From positions 7,004,551-7,068,550 of the forward strand of contig OX465113.1 in the NCBI GenBank assembly GCA_949987565.1: a stretch of 64,000 nt of DNA. Direction: 5' to 3'. The position numbers were made by a program, and so were the translations under genes. The stretch's first letter is position 1. The number at the start of each line of letters is the position of its first letter. The notes under the pieces are model-generated. The model ran no database searches and was not told the origin of the DNA. It worked only from the letters and a program-made list of their open reading frames with translations. Below are positions 23,182 through 32,158 of the stretch, one piece after another. The DNA comes from Luidia sarsii. Its lineage: Eukaryota > Echinodermata > Asteroidea > Paxillosida > Luidiidae.

Positions 23182-24009
23182 TGGTCGCAAGTTTCGGACA
23201 CTGTCCAACGCAGCTAGTGGCAAGGCCTCTTGGAATAGTGCATGTACATTTGTATTGAGAATAAACATTCCAGGCCAACAAAGAAATAAAGGGCGCCCTC
23301 TTTTGGTGCACCAAATTCCAAAGTCACAAACCTAGATGTCTATTATCTTGGTCACACACTCTCGTGTTTGGGTGCTGACTATTTATTACCGATGCATGGT
23401 TACACATTATACGCGGCCATTGTCGACGCGATTGTGCATTCTTTTGACTTGAATATCTTGTCTTTGTGAGTTGAAATCGCACCCCAATAATACAAATAAA
23501 ATATGATGCAGTCTCTTTCTTACTGATAAATGTTAAGAACCGAACATTCATGGTTCCACCTTTTACCGTAAAATCCCGGGTATAATGCGCACCCCCAACT
23601 TTCGCCTTCACCGAGAGGAAAACAAAAAATCCGTGGCATGGATTGCAGAGTCCATTGTAAAGTTGTTTCCATCCCACAGTGGGAAGGTTGATCACCCTCC
23701 GAATAAAAAAGTCCATTGTTTCAAGCCTGGCCCAGGCGGAAAAAAAGAAGAGAGCATACAGTGGGGAGAAGGATCCCCACACTCCGAATAAAAAAATCCA
23801 TTGAAGCCCAAGTTACCTAGACATGGCCCTGGAGAGTTTGCGGTGGGGACAATGAATGAAAGCTCCATTGTTGAAATGTGATACAATGTAAGGTCAGCTT
23901 CACTAAAAAAAAAAGTGTCTATTGACTGAAAAAAAATCTTCCAGTGGGAAGGGATGATCTCCCTCCAAATGAAATCTCCCCAAATCCATGGGGATTTCCT
24001 ATTCCATTA

Positions 24010-24149
24010 AGAAAATACTCACCTCCGATACCTACAAATGCATTTCCAATGCGCATGCGCAAGCTTCCCGCTGAAGTAAACAAAAGACGCAGTCACCCAT
24101 ATACACTGCACGACCCTCAAAAGCCCATGTGGAACGTCCTTCTTTTTTT
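24010..24149. repeat. DIRS inverted terminal repeat, left
   Basis: Reverse complement of 29071-29211 over about 140 bp, including AATGCGCATGCGCAAGCTTC. A poly-T tract (24145-24162) follows. Confidence 0.92.
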
Positions 24150-24177
24150 TTTTTTTTTTTTTAATCATGGGAGGGAT

Positions 24178-24278
24178 GGTATCGGAGGTGAGTATTTTCT
24201 TAATGGAATAGGAAATCCCCATGGATTTGGGGAGATTCCATAACAGAAAATACATCACCTCCGATACCTACAAATGCA
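24178..24278. repeat. DIRS internal complementary region
   Basis: The first ~60 bp is the reverse complement of the element's left end (23973-24033) and the last ~40 bp that of its right end (29180-29218), meeting at GGAGATTCCATAACAG. It is therefore a record of the joined ends. In DIRS-1 this region guides completion of the circular DNA, and its place downstream of the recombinase gene matches. Confidence 0.9.
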
Positions 24279-24420
24279 GAGTAGCACCGCAAGGAGAAGG
24301 GGAGGGAAAGTTGTGCAGTGTAAAGCCCTGGAGAGTTTTAATCTTAACTACGTCTGGGGAACCAGACATTAAGAGAAAACTGTCAAGACATACCAGAAGG
24401 CTGTGCTCACAAACCACTCG

Positions 24421-25920
24421 TTACGAGGATGAAGGACAGGCCTCATGGCATCTCCGGGCTGCAGAACGCGCCGCTGAATGCAGCACCTGTCTGCCCATGC
24501 GGCCGTCTGTTTGGAGGACGTCCCGCAGGTAGCACGATGTGAACGTCGATGCATTCTTCCAGCAGGCTGCCTGCATGATCTCTGAAATAGCAACCCCCTG
24601 AAACAGAGCCAATGACGTAGTCATGCTTCTGGTCTGGTGGGCCTTGACTGAGGTTGAAGACAACCTCTGTGGTCTTGGCCGGTCCAGAGGATGAGATTTC
24701 TTCTGCTGTGGTGTCGGCCCGCCCGAAGCTGGAAGATGGGGCTCATCCAAAGCCATAAGAGGTACTGCTTGTACCTGTGGCTCCTCAGCCTGGAAAGATG
24801 CTAAAAGCACCTGTGGCGGCTGGCAATGAACCTGAGACGCTGCCCGCGCCGTTAGCGGTTCGCCTGGTAAGGAGGTATCGGTAGGTGGGAGAGCCTCCCC
24901 CTGTCTTGCTGCTGGACCAGGCACTGGGCGAGATTCAGCCTTGGAAGATGCTAAAAGCACCTGTGGTGGCTGTAAAGGAACCTGAGACGCTATACGCGCC
25001 GTTAGCGGTTCGCTAGGCGTAGGAGCTGGTAGAAACTCTTTCTGTCGTGTTGTCACGCCAGGTCCTGCTCCCTGTGGTCTGCTGGGACATAGCTCCGAAG
25101 CTGAGACTGGTAAAATAGCCTGTACAATCCATCGGGCTATCGTTGTCCTGGAGGCTGCATGATAAGGGCGAATTGTTGTAATGAAGAGCTGTGTTACATC
25201 CCCTCGCAGCTCCTTCGTACGTGAGACATAAAATTTTAAAATTCGTACAGGGCACCATAGTTTATCCTCCTTTACGCTTGAGAAGGCAGTTAAACTCGGG
25301 ACAAAAATGTCCGGGGGTGAAAACTGAGGGGACTGGTTCTTGGTTAAAAAACCAATCCTGGGAATAAGGCGAACACCACCTGGTTCCCAGCGTAGGTGGC
25401 CTCGTTCTATTGACAGTGCATGAAGTTCACTCCTGCGACGGGCTGTACAAGCTGCTAAAAGGAAGGCAGTTTTAATTGTTAGATGTTGAAGAGTTGAAGA
25501 CCCAGCCGGTTCAAAGGGGGGTCTTGTCAGCCTCTGTAAGACCTCAGTGAGATCCCAGGAAGGGGCAAGCTGCTTGGCAAGGGGTCTTTCTACCCACATG
25601 CCCTTGATCAGATGTGAGATGGACAAGTTGTTTGACAGCTTGGAACCATCGGTGAACCCATCATGAACTACTCCAATAGCCGATCTGTAGCTGCGGATTG
25701 TGGCAACTTGGAGACCCGAAGTGAAAAGATGGAGAAGGAAATCACCCATTTCTTTTAAAGATGTAGAGTGGGGATTAAAACCTTTCTCCTCACACCATCT
25801 GAAGTATCGTCGTAAGCGATTGTCATACGTTCTTCTGGTAGACTGTCGTCTGCTCTTCGATGCCATGGATGCAGCTTCCGTCGAAAGGCCAGCTGCTCGG
25901 AAGGAAGATTTGATAGCATC
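24421..25920 (-). CDS. DIRS tyrosine recombinase with a large internal insertion
   Basis: The protein integrates the circular cDNA. The N-terminal core-binding part contains RQSTRRTYDNRLRRYFRWC; the catalytic domain has the box I Arg (RRRSELHAL, near 25436), the HQTR box (near 24640), a Trp (AACWKN) and the nucleophile Tyr in FTSCYLRD (codon 24529-24531), so all key residues are present. Between box I and HQTR lie about 154 extra Pro/Ala/Gln-rich residues (about 24648-25110) with a 150-bp in-frame tandem duplication (24797 and 24947). The frame is open far upstream and overlaps the RT frame. The first Met is at 25866, but recombinase homology starts before it, so the start is uncertain and may need frameshifting. 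Confidence 0.88.
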   Translation of the reverse strand, partial: DAIKSSFRAAGLSTEAASMASKSRRQSTRRTYDNRLRRYFRWCEEKGFNPHSTSLKEMGDFLLHLFTSGLQVATIRSYRSAIGVVHDGFTDGSKLSNNLSISHLIKGMWVERPLAKQLAPSWDLTEVLQRLTRPPFEPAGSSTLQHLTIKTAFLLAACTARRRSELHALSIERGHLRWEPGGVRLIPRIGFLTKNQSPQFSPPDIFVPSLTAFSSVKEDKLWCPVRILKFYVSRTKELRGDVTQLFITTIRPYHAASRTTIARWIVQAILPVSASELCPSRPQGAGPGVTTRQKEFLPAPTPSEPLTARIASQVPLQPPQVLLASSKAESRPVPGPAARQGEALPPTDTSLPGEPLTARAASQVHCQPPQVLLASFQAEEPQVQAVPLMALDEPHLPASGGPTPQQKKSHPLDRPRPQRLSSTSVKAHQTRSMTTSLALFQGVAISEIMQAACWKNASTFTSCYLRDVLQTDGRMGRQVLHSAARSAARRCHEACPSSS

Positions 25921-27296
25921 CAGGCACAGAGATGAAGACTGTCTGGGTCTGGGTGTACTATCTTCGAGACAGGCTGTGTGAGTAGATCCGGGCGTTTCGG
26001 GAGCATGATGGGTGATTGAATCAGAAGGTCGAGGAGTCGAGGAAACCAGGGTTGCCTTGGCCAGAGGGGGGCAATTAGAATGATCTTGCAGGTTTCCTTG
26101 CTGATCTTCTCGAGAACTCGTGCTAGTAAGGATACTGGTGGAAAGGCATACCCCAAGATGCCTGTCCAGTTGAAGCTCAGGGCATCTGCTGTCCAGGCTA
26201 GAGGATGAGCGTGCCGGGAACAGAAGGTTGGAAGTTGGTTGTTCAGGTGTGAGGCAAACAAGTCTATGTGAGGTGTGTCCAGAAGATTGAATACCTGTTT
26301 CACCGTGGCACGATGAAGGGACCACTCGGTGGGGACAGCTCGACCCCGTGAAAGGGCATCCGCAATGACATTCTCTTTTCCCGCTACATGAACAGCTCGA
26401 AGAGAAATCTGATGAGAGATGCACCAGGTGAGGAGACTCCAAGTCTGCATGCATAGAGAGGGGGAGTGTGTGCCCCCTTGACGATTCAGGTATGACACCA
26501 CTGTGGAGTTGTCCGATTTTATCAGTAATAGATGACCTTCTACTCTTGATGTAAAGGCATGGAGGGCCTTCTGTACTGCTAGGAGTTCTAGCATGTTGAT
26601 GTGGAGGTGCTGTTCTGTAGGGGACCAGGTTCCTGCTACAGATAGGTCTCCCAGGTGGGCACCCCATCCAAGTTGTGATGCATCCGTGGTCAAGGTTGCT
26701 GTAGGCTGGGGGCGCGGGAACGTTGTGCCGCTGGCCAGGTTCTGCCGCTCCAGCCACCATCTCAAGTGAGATCGAATTAGGGGATTCACAGGGAGTAATG
26801 TCGAAATGTGATGTAACCGAGGGCGGAAGTGGTACAGTAGATGGAGTTGAAGAGGACGCATCTGCATTCTGCACCATGGCACGATGTCCACCATACTTGC
26901 CATAAACCCAAGAAGACGTAACCAGGCCCTGGCTGGTAGTGCTGTAGTGGAGAGGAAGAGGTGGATGCATTCTTCTAGAGCTATACAGCGATCCACAGAC
27001 GGAGCCGCTCTGCCTGACACCATGTTGAGGGATGCTCCCAGGAAGGTAGTGTTCTGAGAAGGAACCAGACTGGATTTCTCGATGTTGATAATGAAACCCA
27101 ACTCCTGTGTGAGGTGGATGGCTTTTGCTAAGTCCTGGAGGGTGGCTAAGTAAGATGGTCCGACCAGCAGCCAATCGTCCAGATAGACATAGAGATGTAC
27201 TTGTTGACGACGGAGGGCTGCTGCTAGCACCTTGGTGATCCTTGTGAAGACCCATGAGTCTGTTGTAATTCTGGACCAGTTGTGGGCAAAACCCAT
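25755..27296 (-). CDS. DIRS reverse transcriptase/RNase H, central RT segment deleted
   Basis: YVYLDDWLL (Asp 40 and 41 of the frame from 27296) is the RT catalytic box. RNase H follows with Asp 205 (TTDASQLGWG), Glu 237 (NMLELLAV), Asp 262 (KSDNSTVV) and Asp 313 (VIADALSR). Just upstream, in the same open frame, is VGGRL, which with W..IT.D.WV is the conserved start of DIRS RT. It is joined almost directly to FTRITKVLAAALRR, so the finger/palm segment that should carry the first catalytic Asp is missing (about 130 residues by recollection of the family) without breaking the frame. RT activity should be lost; RNase H looks intact. Confidence 0.87.
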   Translation of the reverse strand: MGFAHNWSRITTDSWVFTRITKVLAAALRRQQVHLYVYLDDWLLVGPSYLATLQDLAKAIHLTQELGFIINIEKSSLVPSQNTTFLGASLNMVSGRAAPSVDRCIALEECIHLFLSTTALPARAWLRLLGFMASMVDIVPWCRMQMRPLQLHLLYHFRPRLHHISTLLPVNPLIRSHLRWWLERQNLASGTTFPRPQPTATLTTDASQLGWGAHLGDLSVAGTWSPTEQHLHINMLELLAVQKALHAFTSRVEGHLLLIKSDNSTVVSYLNRQGGTHSPSLCMQTWSLLTWCISHQISLRAVHVAGKENVIADALSRGRAVPTEWSLHRATVKQVFNLLDTPHIDLFASHLNNQLPTFCSRHAHPLAWTADALSFNWTGILGYAFPPVSLLARVLEKISKETCKIILIAPLWPRQPWFPRLLDLLIQSPIMLPKRPDLLTQPVSKIVHPDPDSLHLCAWMLSNLPSEQLAFRRKLHPWHRRADDSLPEERMTIAYDDTSDGVRRKVLIPTLHL

Positions 27297-27354
27297 AAGA
27301 CGTCCCCCTACCGGTCCTGAGGTGGAGGGAGGAATGACGAGCCTGTTTGTGACG

Positions 27355-28959
27355 TCATTGTCTCTTAGTCCCTCGAGTCCCGAAACCCCGGGTCGGGCGA
27401 TTGAAGCTGGGGGAGGCTGAGGAATGGGGGCGTTGATAGGCCCTAGCCGTCGTGGTGATCTTAGGTCGGTGAGGCTGGTTTGGGTAGGAACGGCGAAAAT
27501 TAGTCCGATTGTTTCCGCTGTCTATCCGAGGCACATGAGTGGGTGGCACGGTGGGTCTGCTTGTTGGACGCCGGTGCAGATTTATCTTTTCCTCCGTCTT
27601 CAAACGCTTTGCCTCTTGAAGCAAGACCTCCTCAAACTTGGAGTCGAAAAGATCCTCGCCAATGAGAGGAAGATCTTCCATGCGCTCTCTTGAGCCTTGT
27701 GACGGCCAATAAAGCTGGTCCATGATTAGTGACCGACGTAGTGAAGATGAGATAGCTGAGGTAGTGGCAAAGGCCCGCAAGCAAGATCCGAGACAGTCAT
27801 CAAGGAACTTGAACATCACAGGGAGGAGATCAGGGTCAACTGTACCTGGATCCTCGGAACTCCTAGCTAGAGCGTCGGATAACAAAATGGAGGTATTGCA
27901 GACTTGAGCTCCATGGCGTGAATGGCGGTCTAATCGCTCAAGTGCTGAGTTCAAGTCCTTAGTACGCTTATCGGGAAAAATGCTCTTCTTCGAGGGTTTT
28001 CCTGAACGTAGTTTGTCCTTTACTACAGAGGAAATGGAAGGAACAGTGAAGAACTTTTCATAGTCCTCTGTACAGGATCTAAATAGAGAAGATTCCTGTG
28101 TCGGTATTTGCAGTCGCCTCTTCTTTTGAACGCGTGTGAAAGCGTCTTCAATGATGTCAGAACAAAAGGCGTCCACTGGAGTAGTAAGTTTGGGTGGAGG
28201 AGGGGTTCTAGCGGATTCTCGTCGGAAGGATGCACGAGAGGGTTCCTCACAAGAAGGGAGTGGAAGTTGTAATAATCTGCTCATTTCAGGTATGACTAAC
28301 TTCCCTCGGTGAACCCTAGACATATTCACTCGTTCGGTAAAGTCCTGGTCGGAGTCGTCAGAACTATGTGAAAAAGACTCTGATCGCGTCTCCGGGGCAT
28401 GAAGTGGTGACCGTGAACGAGGACGAGAACCGTACGCGTCCGGGGAAGGTCGGTAAAAATCCTCGTGATACGCAAACTCTCTCGGAGGGGCCATGTGAAT
28501 GGAACGTGGATCCATTGTCATTGGATAAGTCGAGTCGACATTCCTTGGATTGTGGTGAAAATACGGCCAAGAGGGAGCTTGAGAAAATGATGAAGGGTGT
28601 GTCGGGTAGCCCCTGAACTCGTTCGAAGAACGTGGGATTGAAGGATGTTGCTCCAAAGGTGTGGAAATCGGGCGATCGTAGCTGGAGACGACTGTATTTC
28701 CAGACGCACCGCTGGTGTTGCTGGCGCTGGACAGCGAGCTAGAAACCACTGGCGGTGTGTTAGCGAGGCGATCCTGCCATGCCGTAAAGTCCTTCCAATC
28801 CATGGCGGACCAGCCGGAACAAATTCCACAAGTGTTCTCTCGGGTGCAGAGCCGACATTTCTGGCAGGTAGAGTGGACATCGAAGTCGAAGGGCGACGAT
28901 TGACCACCGCAAGATCTGCAGTTGGTTCTCCTAAAGGACCCTTTCTGAGCTGAATCCAT
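27355..28959 (-). CDS. DIRS gag-like protein
   Basis: A 534-residue frame from the Met at 28959; an upstream Met at 29055 is possible. The N-terminus is Cys-rich (CRSCGG, CQKCRLC, CGICSGW), suggesting zinc binding. The middle is Ser/Pro/Arg-rich and the C-terminal tail is basic (RPTSRPT to FGTRGTKRQ), consistent with nucleic-acid binding. The stop lies about 60 bp before the RT frame's first Met, and the RT frame is already open in the -1 register over the gag stop. The order gag, RT, recombinase fits DIRS; the product name is inferred from position and composition. Confidence 0.75.
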   Translation of the reverse strand: MDSAQKGSFRRTNCRSCGGQSSPFDFDVHSTCQKCRLCTRENTCGICSGWSAMDWKDFTAWQDRLANTPPVVSSSLSSASNTSGASGNTVVSSYDRPISTPLEQHPSIPRSSNEFRGYPTHPSSFSQAPSWPYFHHNPRNVDSTYPMTMDPRSIHMAPPREFAYHEDFYRPSPDAYGSRPRSRSPLHAPETRSESFSHSSDDSDQDFTERVNMSRVHRGKLVIPEMSRLLQLPLPSCEEPSRASFRRESARTPPPPKLTTPVDAFCSDIIEDAFTRVQKKRRLQIPTQESSLFRSCTEDYEKFFTVPSISSVVKDKLRSGKPSKKSIFPDKRTKDLNSALERLDRHSRHGAQVCNTSILLSDALARSSEDPGTVDPDLLPVMFKFLDDCLGSCLRAFATTSAISSSLRRSLIMDQLYWPSQGSRERMEDLPLIGEDLFDSKFEEVLLQEAKRLKTEEKINLHRRPTSRPTVPPTHVPRIDSGNNRTNFRRSYPNQPHRPKITTTARAYQRPHSSASPSFNRPTRGFGTRGTKRQ

Positions 28960-29070
28960 GTCGTTATTCGTAGTATAGCGGGAGTGTCGGAAATACAGGT
29001 CCGACTGCTTGGTCCAGTGTATCGCAAGGGGAGCAATACAAAAAGACGTGTGCACACATCAGCGCGCTGA

Positions 29071-29211
29071 AAAAAGAAGGACGTTCCACATGGGCTTTTG
29101 AGGGTCGTGCAGTGTATATGGGTGACTGCGTCTTTTGTTTACTTCAGCGGGAAGCTTGCGCATGCGCATTGGAAATGCATTTGTAGGTATCGGAGGTGAT
29201 GTATTTTCTGT
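29071..29211. repeat. DIRS inverted terminal repeat, right
   Basis: Partner of 24010-24149. It precedes gag and should contain the promoter. Confidence 0.92.
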
Positions 29212-29218
29212 TATGGAA

Positions 29219-29640
29219 ATACCCATTTAGTCCAAGTTACCTCGCCTTGGGGGAAAAAAAACCCACGGAAAACTTGAAAATTACAGTGGGAAGGATGATC
29301 GCTCTCCGAATACAAACATCCATTTAAGCCCAAGTTACCTCGCCGTGGGAAAAACCAAACACGGGAAAACTTGAAAATCCCACAGTGGGAGAGATGATCA
29401 CTCTCCAAATAAAAACATCAGTTTGAGCCCAAGTTACCTCGCCGTGGGAAAAACCAAACAAGGAAAACTTGAAATTTCCACAGTGGGAAGGATGATCGCT
29501 CTCCAAATAAAAACATCAATTTGAACCAAAGTTACCTCGCCGAGGGAAAAACCAAGCACGGAAAACTTGAACATCTCACAGCGGGAAGGATGATCGCCCT
29601 CTGATTAAAAACATCTATTTTAATTTTGAGCCTAAGTTAC
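29219..29640. repeat. ~97-bp minisatellite of the CCGTAAAAT MITE
   Basis: AAGTTACCTCG recurs at about 29230, 29331, 29428, 29527 and 29634 (spacings near 97-107 bp). Each unit also contains CCCACAGTGGGA and GGATGATCGCTCTCC. The same units in reverse fill 4330-4615. Confidence 0.8.
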
Positions 29641-30716
29641 CTCACGCGGAGTGGGGAAAAACCGGGAGAGTTTGCAATTGGGGATGATGATCAACAGCTC
29701 CAATTTAAAAAAGATGTGATACAATGTAACAATAACAATACATCGGTTTCCATAAAAAATGTGTCCAGACTGAACAAAATGCACATCCATGGTGGCATCA
29801 CAGATGTGCCTCCATTTGTTTCGTTTTGAAAAAAAATGGGAAGGATGACCACAGGAGGATCGCCCTCCGAATAAAAGAAAATCCATTTGAGCCCAAGTTA
29901 CCTTGTGGGGAAAAAAACAGGGAGAGTTTGCAATGGGGACAATGATTGACAGCCCCATTGTTAAAATGTTATACAATGTAAGGTCCGCTTCTGTTTGATG
30001 ACTGAAACCCATACTGGCAGTACATCTTTGTACCTGTGTATAATGCGCACCCCCAACTTTTGATTTCTACCGCGGTGAACAAAAGTGCGCATTATACATG
30101 GGATTTTACGGTATGCGGCCTTTATCGACACAATTGCGCATTCTTTTGACTTCACTTGTTGTTATGAATTGACATCGCACCCAAATAATAAATAAAAATA
30201 CATGTACTGTAGTCTCTTTCTAACTGATCATGGGTAAGAACCGAACATTGGTGGATGAAATGTACAACTACATGTATGTAAATTTACAAGTTAAAAGGAG
30301 AAATAAATACACGTACAGTAGGGCTACAATGAAAAATGTGTTCTCATCACACCTGTATTTCCTCATTGAACTTACCCCGGTATTAAATTGATCTGTGCAC
30401 TGCTGATATTTATCCACATGTAGAAACATGCACAGACACATGTCCATACATGTTTATGTTGAAACCTTTATAAAGAGGCCACCTCTCCTTTGGTGCTGTG
30501 GGTGGCCACTATATGCAGGTTTGACTGTACATGTACTACATGTACATTACATCTACAGCCCTAACACATTGTAAATCAAACACGGTCGTGGGGTTTGGGG
30601 TTTCAGAAAGGGGTTAGGTAATCCAGTGGTTAATATTTCAGTGCCAGGGATAAACTCCAAGGGTAACAATCTAAACAAACATCAATGAGGTATGAGGTAC
30701 ATGTGTATACAACTGT

Positions 30717-31087
30717 CAGGGCTCGCGCTAAGGAAAAAAAACTGCTATACAAGTTGCAGTTTTGCAGAGCAGTGTTCAGAAATTGTATAGCAGTTTTTCA
30801 TTTTTTTTTATATATTGATTTTAAAAATGTCATGGTAGTCTTTTAGAGCATAAATTTACATGTAATTAATAAGTCTGAATAACAGCCCATGTTTCCACTA
30901 TCTAATTAATAAAAGATTGTCACTCCATCTAACTTCTAAGGTTTCACTGAAGTTACGAGAATACTTTATGCTATCGTTATTAAAAGAATGCGATACATTA
31001 TAGTAATTTGTATCGCAACAAAGCTGATTTGTGTCGCAAACAGCGATGCGATACCACTTGTCGCGATACCACTTGTCACGAGCCCTG
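30717..31087. mobile_element. hAT-like MITE next to the RS exon
   Basis: The left end CAGGGCTCGCG and right end CACGAGCCCTG are inverted; flanking 8-mers ACAACTGT and TATACTGT agree at 6 of 8. CAGGGCTCG ends are common in hAT transposons. It stops 50 bp from the RS exon donor. Confidence 0.5.
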
Positions 31088-31136
31088 TATACTGTACTTG
31101 TTAAATATTTGGCATCATAAATTTTCAATATCCCAC

Positions 31137-31452
31137 CTTGACCGAGATCTCCTATCTCTACTTCGTGATCTATCCCTGCTCTTTCTACGTCGAGGTGGAG
31201 TACGTGACCTTGATCTTCTTCGAGGTGGAGACCTTCTTGGTGATCTTCGTCTTGGAGGGGTACGAGACCGTCGTCTTGGTGGAGTACGGGAACGAGAACG
31301 ACGACCACGAGAACGTGACCGTCTTGAGCGTCTAGGTGAGCGTGAACGTCGTCGTCGAGATCTAGACCGAGACCTTGAATGATGTCGGCTACGTGAACGA
31401 GACTTACTGCGCTTCTTCTTGTCATCCTTCTCTGCCTCTTTCTCCAAATCTT
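31137..31452 (-). CDS. SREK1: SREK1-like splicing factor, main RS-domain exon
   Basis: The 316-nt exon encodes an acidic/basic lead (DLEKEAEKDDKKKRSKS) and then a dense RS domain with SRSRSR runs and several RTPPRRR/PPRRR motifs. RS domains are phosphorylated and mediate contacts with other SR proteins in the spliceosome. The acceptor is TTTAACAG and the donor is GTGGGA after GTCAAG, a weaker donor than its neighbours. It enters in phase 1 (two bases complete Glu) and leaves in phase 2 (AG, completed by A at 7596 to Arg). Because 316 is not a multiple of 3, skipping or deleting it shifts the frame. A hAT-like MITE ends about 50 bp into the downstream intron. The open frames on the opposite strand here are mirror images of the RS repeat and not genes. 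Confidence 0.93.
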
Positions 31453-32084
31453 CTGTTAAAAGAATATTCAGGCAAATTAGACTGAAGAGGGGGTCCCCAC
31501 AACTAAAAAAAAGTTGCTCTGGTGTGTACCTACATTCAGTAACTTTGCTAGCCAAAAGCAATACTTGTTTTGTAAGCTACTGTACTGACATTAGCTGTCA
31601 TCAAGTGTTGCTTTTGTTCAGATGAAAATAATAATAGGGGTCAACAAAATAAGTATGGGGTGCAATGATAGCATGTGAACAATCGTTTTGTAACTCTTGG
31701 TCATGGATAAAGTGATTGAAAGGTTCTTAGTTGAGATATTCACTGACAGTAAGGCAAGCTGCCAGCCCAAGTCAAACCTCTGGAGATACATAACATGTGA
31801 TCCCATTTCCATGCAGGGAAGACAGTATGGATGAATAAAGAAACATGTACGAAAAACTAATACATCTCCACTTAATATACTATGTTTGGGTCATTATAAA
31901 GAGAACAGTACTAAAATAAGTTCACAAATGTTTTTCTGTTGACCTTCATTAGCAATTCATTAACAATTGATATTTAGTGGCAGATTGTCAATTACACTTG
32001 AACTTTAAAGACTGATAATAAAGGTAAATAAAGTGCAACACACACATTTTTAAATCTAAAAAAAAATGGCAGAAAAAACTTTGA

Positions 32085-32158
32085 CTGGACTGAGACTTGA
32101 ACCCGAAACCTCTGATTTAATGTACCAGCATTCTTATCATCTGAGCTGCCAAGTCAAT
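32085..32158 (-). repeat. tRNA-like SINE head
   Basis: On the minus strand, A-box-like TGGCAGCTCAGATGATAAG (32132-32151) and B-box GGTTCAAGTCTC (32092-32103). There is no convincing acceptor stem, so it is not called as a tRNA gene. Confidence 0.5.

Larger units (their letters stand above)
23973..29218 (-). mobile_element. DIRS-like tyrosine-recombinase retrotransposon
   Basis: About 5.25 kb with gag (27355-28959), an RT/RNase H frame (25755-27296) and a tyrosine recombinase (24421-25920) on the minus strand, ~140-bp inverted terminal repeats and an internal complementary region. It sits in a ~97-bp subrepeat of the surrounding MITE. The flanks rejoin cleanly (CTCCAAATGAAA with TACCCATTTAG) without a longer duplication, as expected when a recombinase inserts a circular DNA. 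The long open frames suggest recent insertion. Confidence 0.92.
23566..30111. mobile_element. CCGTAAAAT-ended MITE, complete but split by DIRS
   Basis: Inverted ends CCGTAAAATCCCGGGTATAA and the complement of CCGTAAAATCCCATGTATAA are flanked by TA at 23564 and 30112. Beside each end is GCGCACCCCCAACTTT. Without the DIRS insertion it is about 1.3 kb, largely the ~97-bp subrepeats. Confidence 0.75.
23182..30527. mobile_element. Outer shell of nested insertions: pogo-like element
   Basis: The sequences 23182-23565 and 30112-30527 together match the 17490-18485 element, ending TATATGCAGGTTTGACTG followed by TA. Its left end is lost next to the piggyBac-like MITE. It was split by the CCGTAAAAT element at a TA. 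Confidence 0.6.

Noticed and set aside
25929..27255. The upstream two-fifths of the 944-codon recombinase frame as protein
   Set aside because: It overlaps the RT/RNase H frame, whose motifs are clearly conserved; the upstream part of the recombinase frame shows none.
29219..29640. CRISPR-like spaced repeats
   Set aside because: The whole ~97-bp unit is repeated, there are no unique spacers, and the context is an animal genome.
31008..31382. Long plus-strand frames over the RS exon
   Set aside because: They are the complement of the RS repeat codons, and the minus-strand reading has matching splice sites and phases.
32085..32158. tRNA genes at 5490, 17346 and 32085
   Set aside because: A and B boxes are present but the acceptor stems do not pair and no terminator follows; they are treated as SINE heads.
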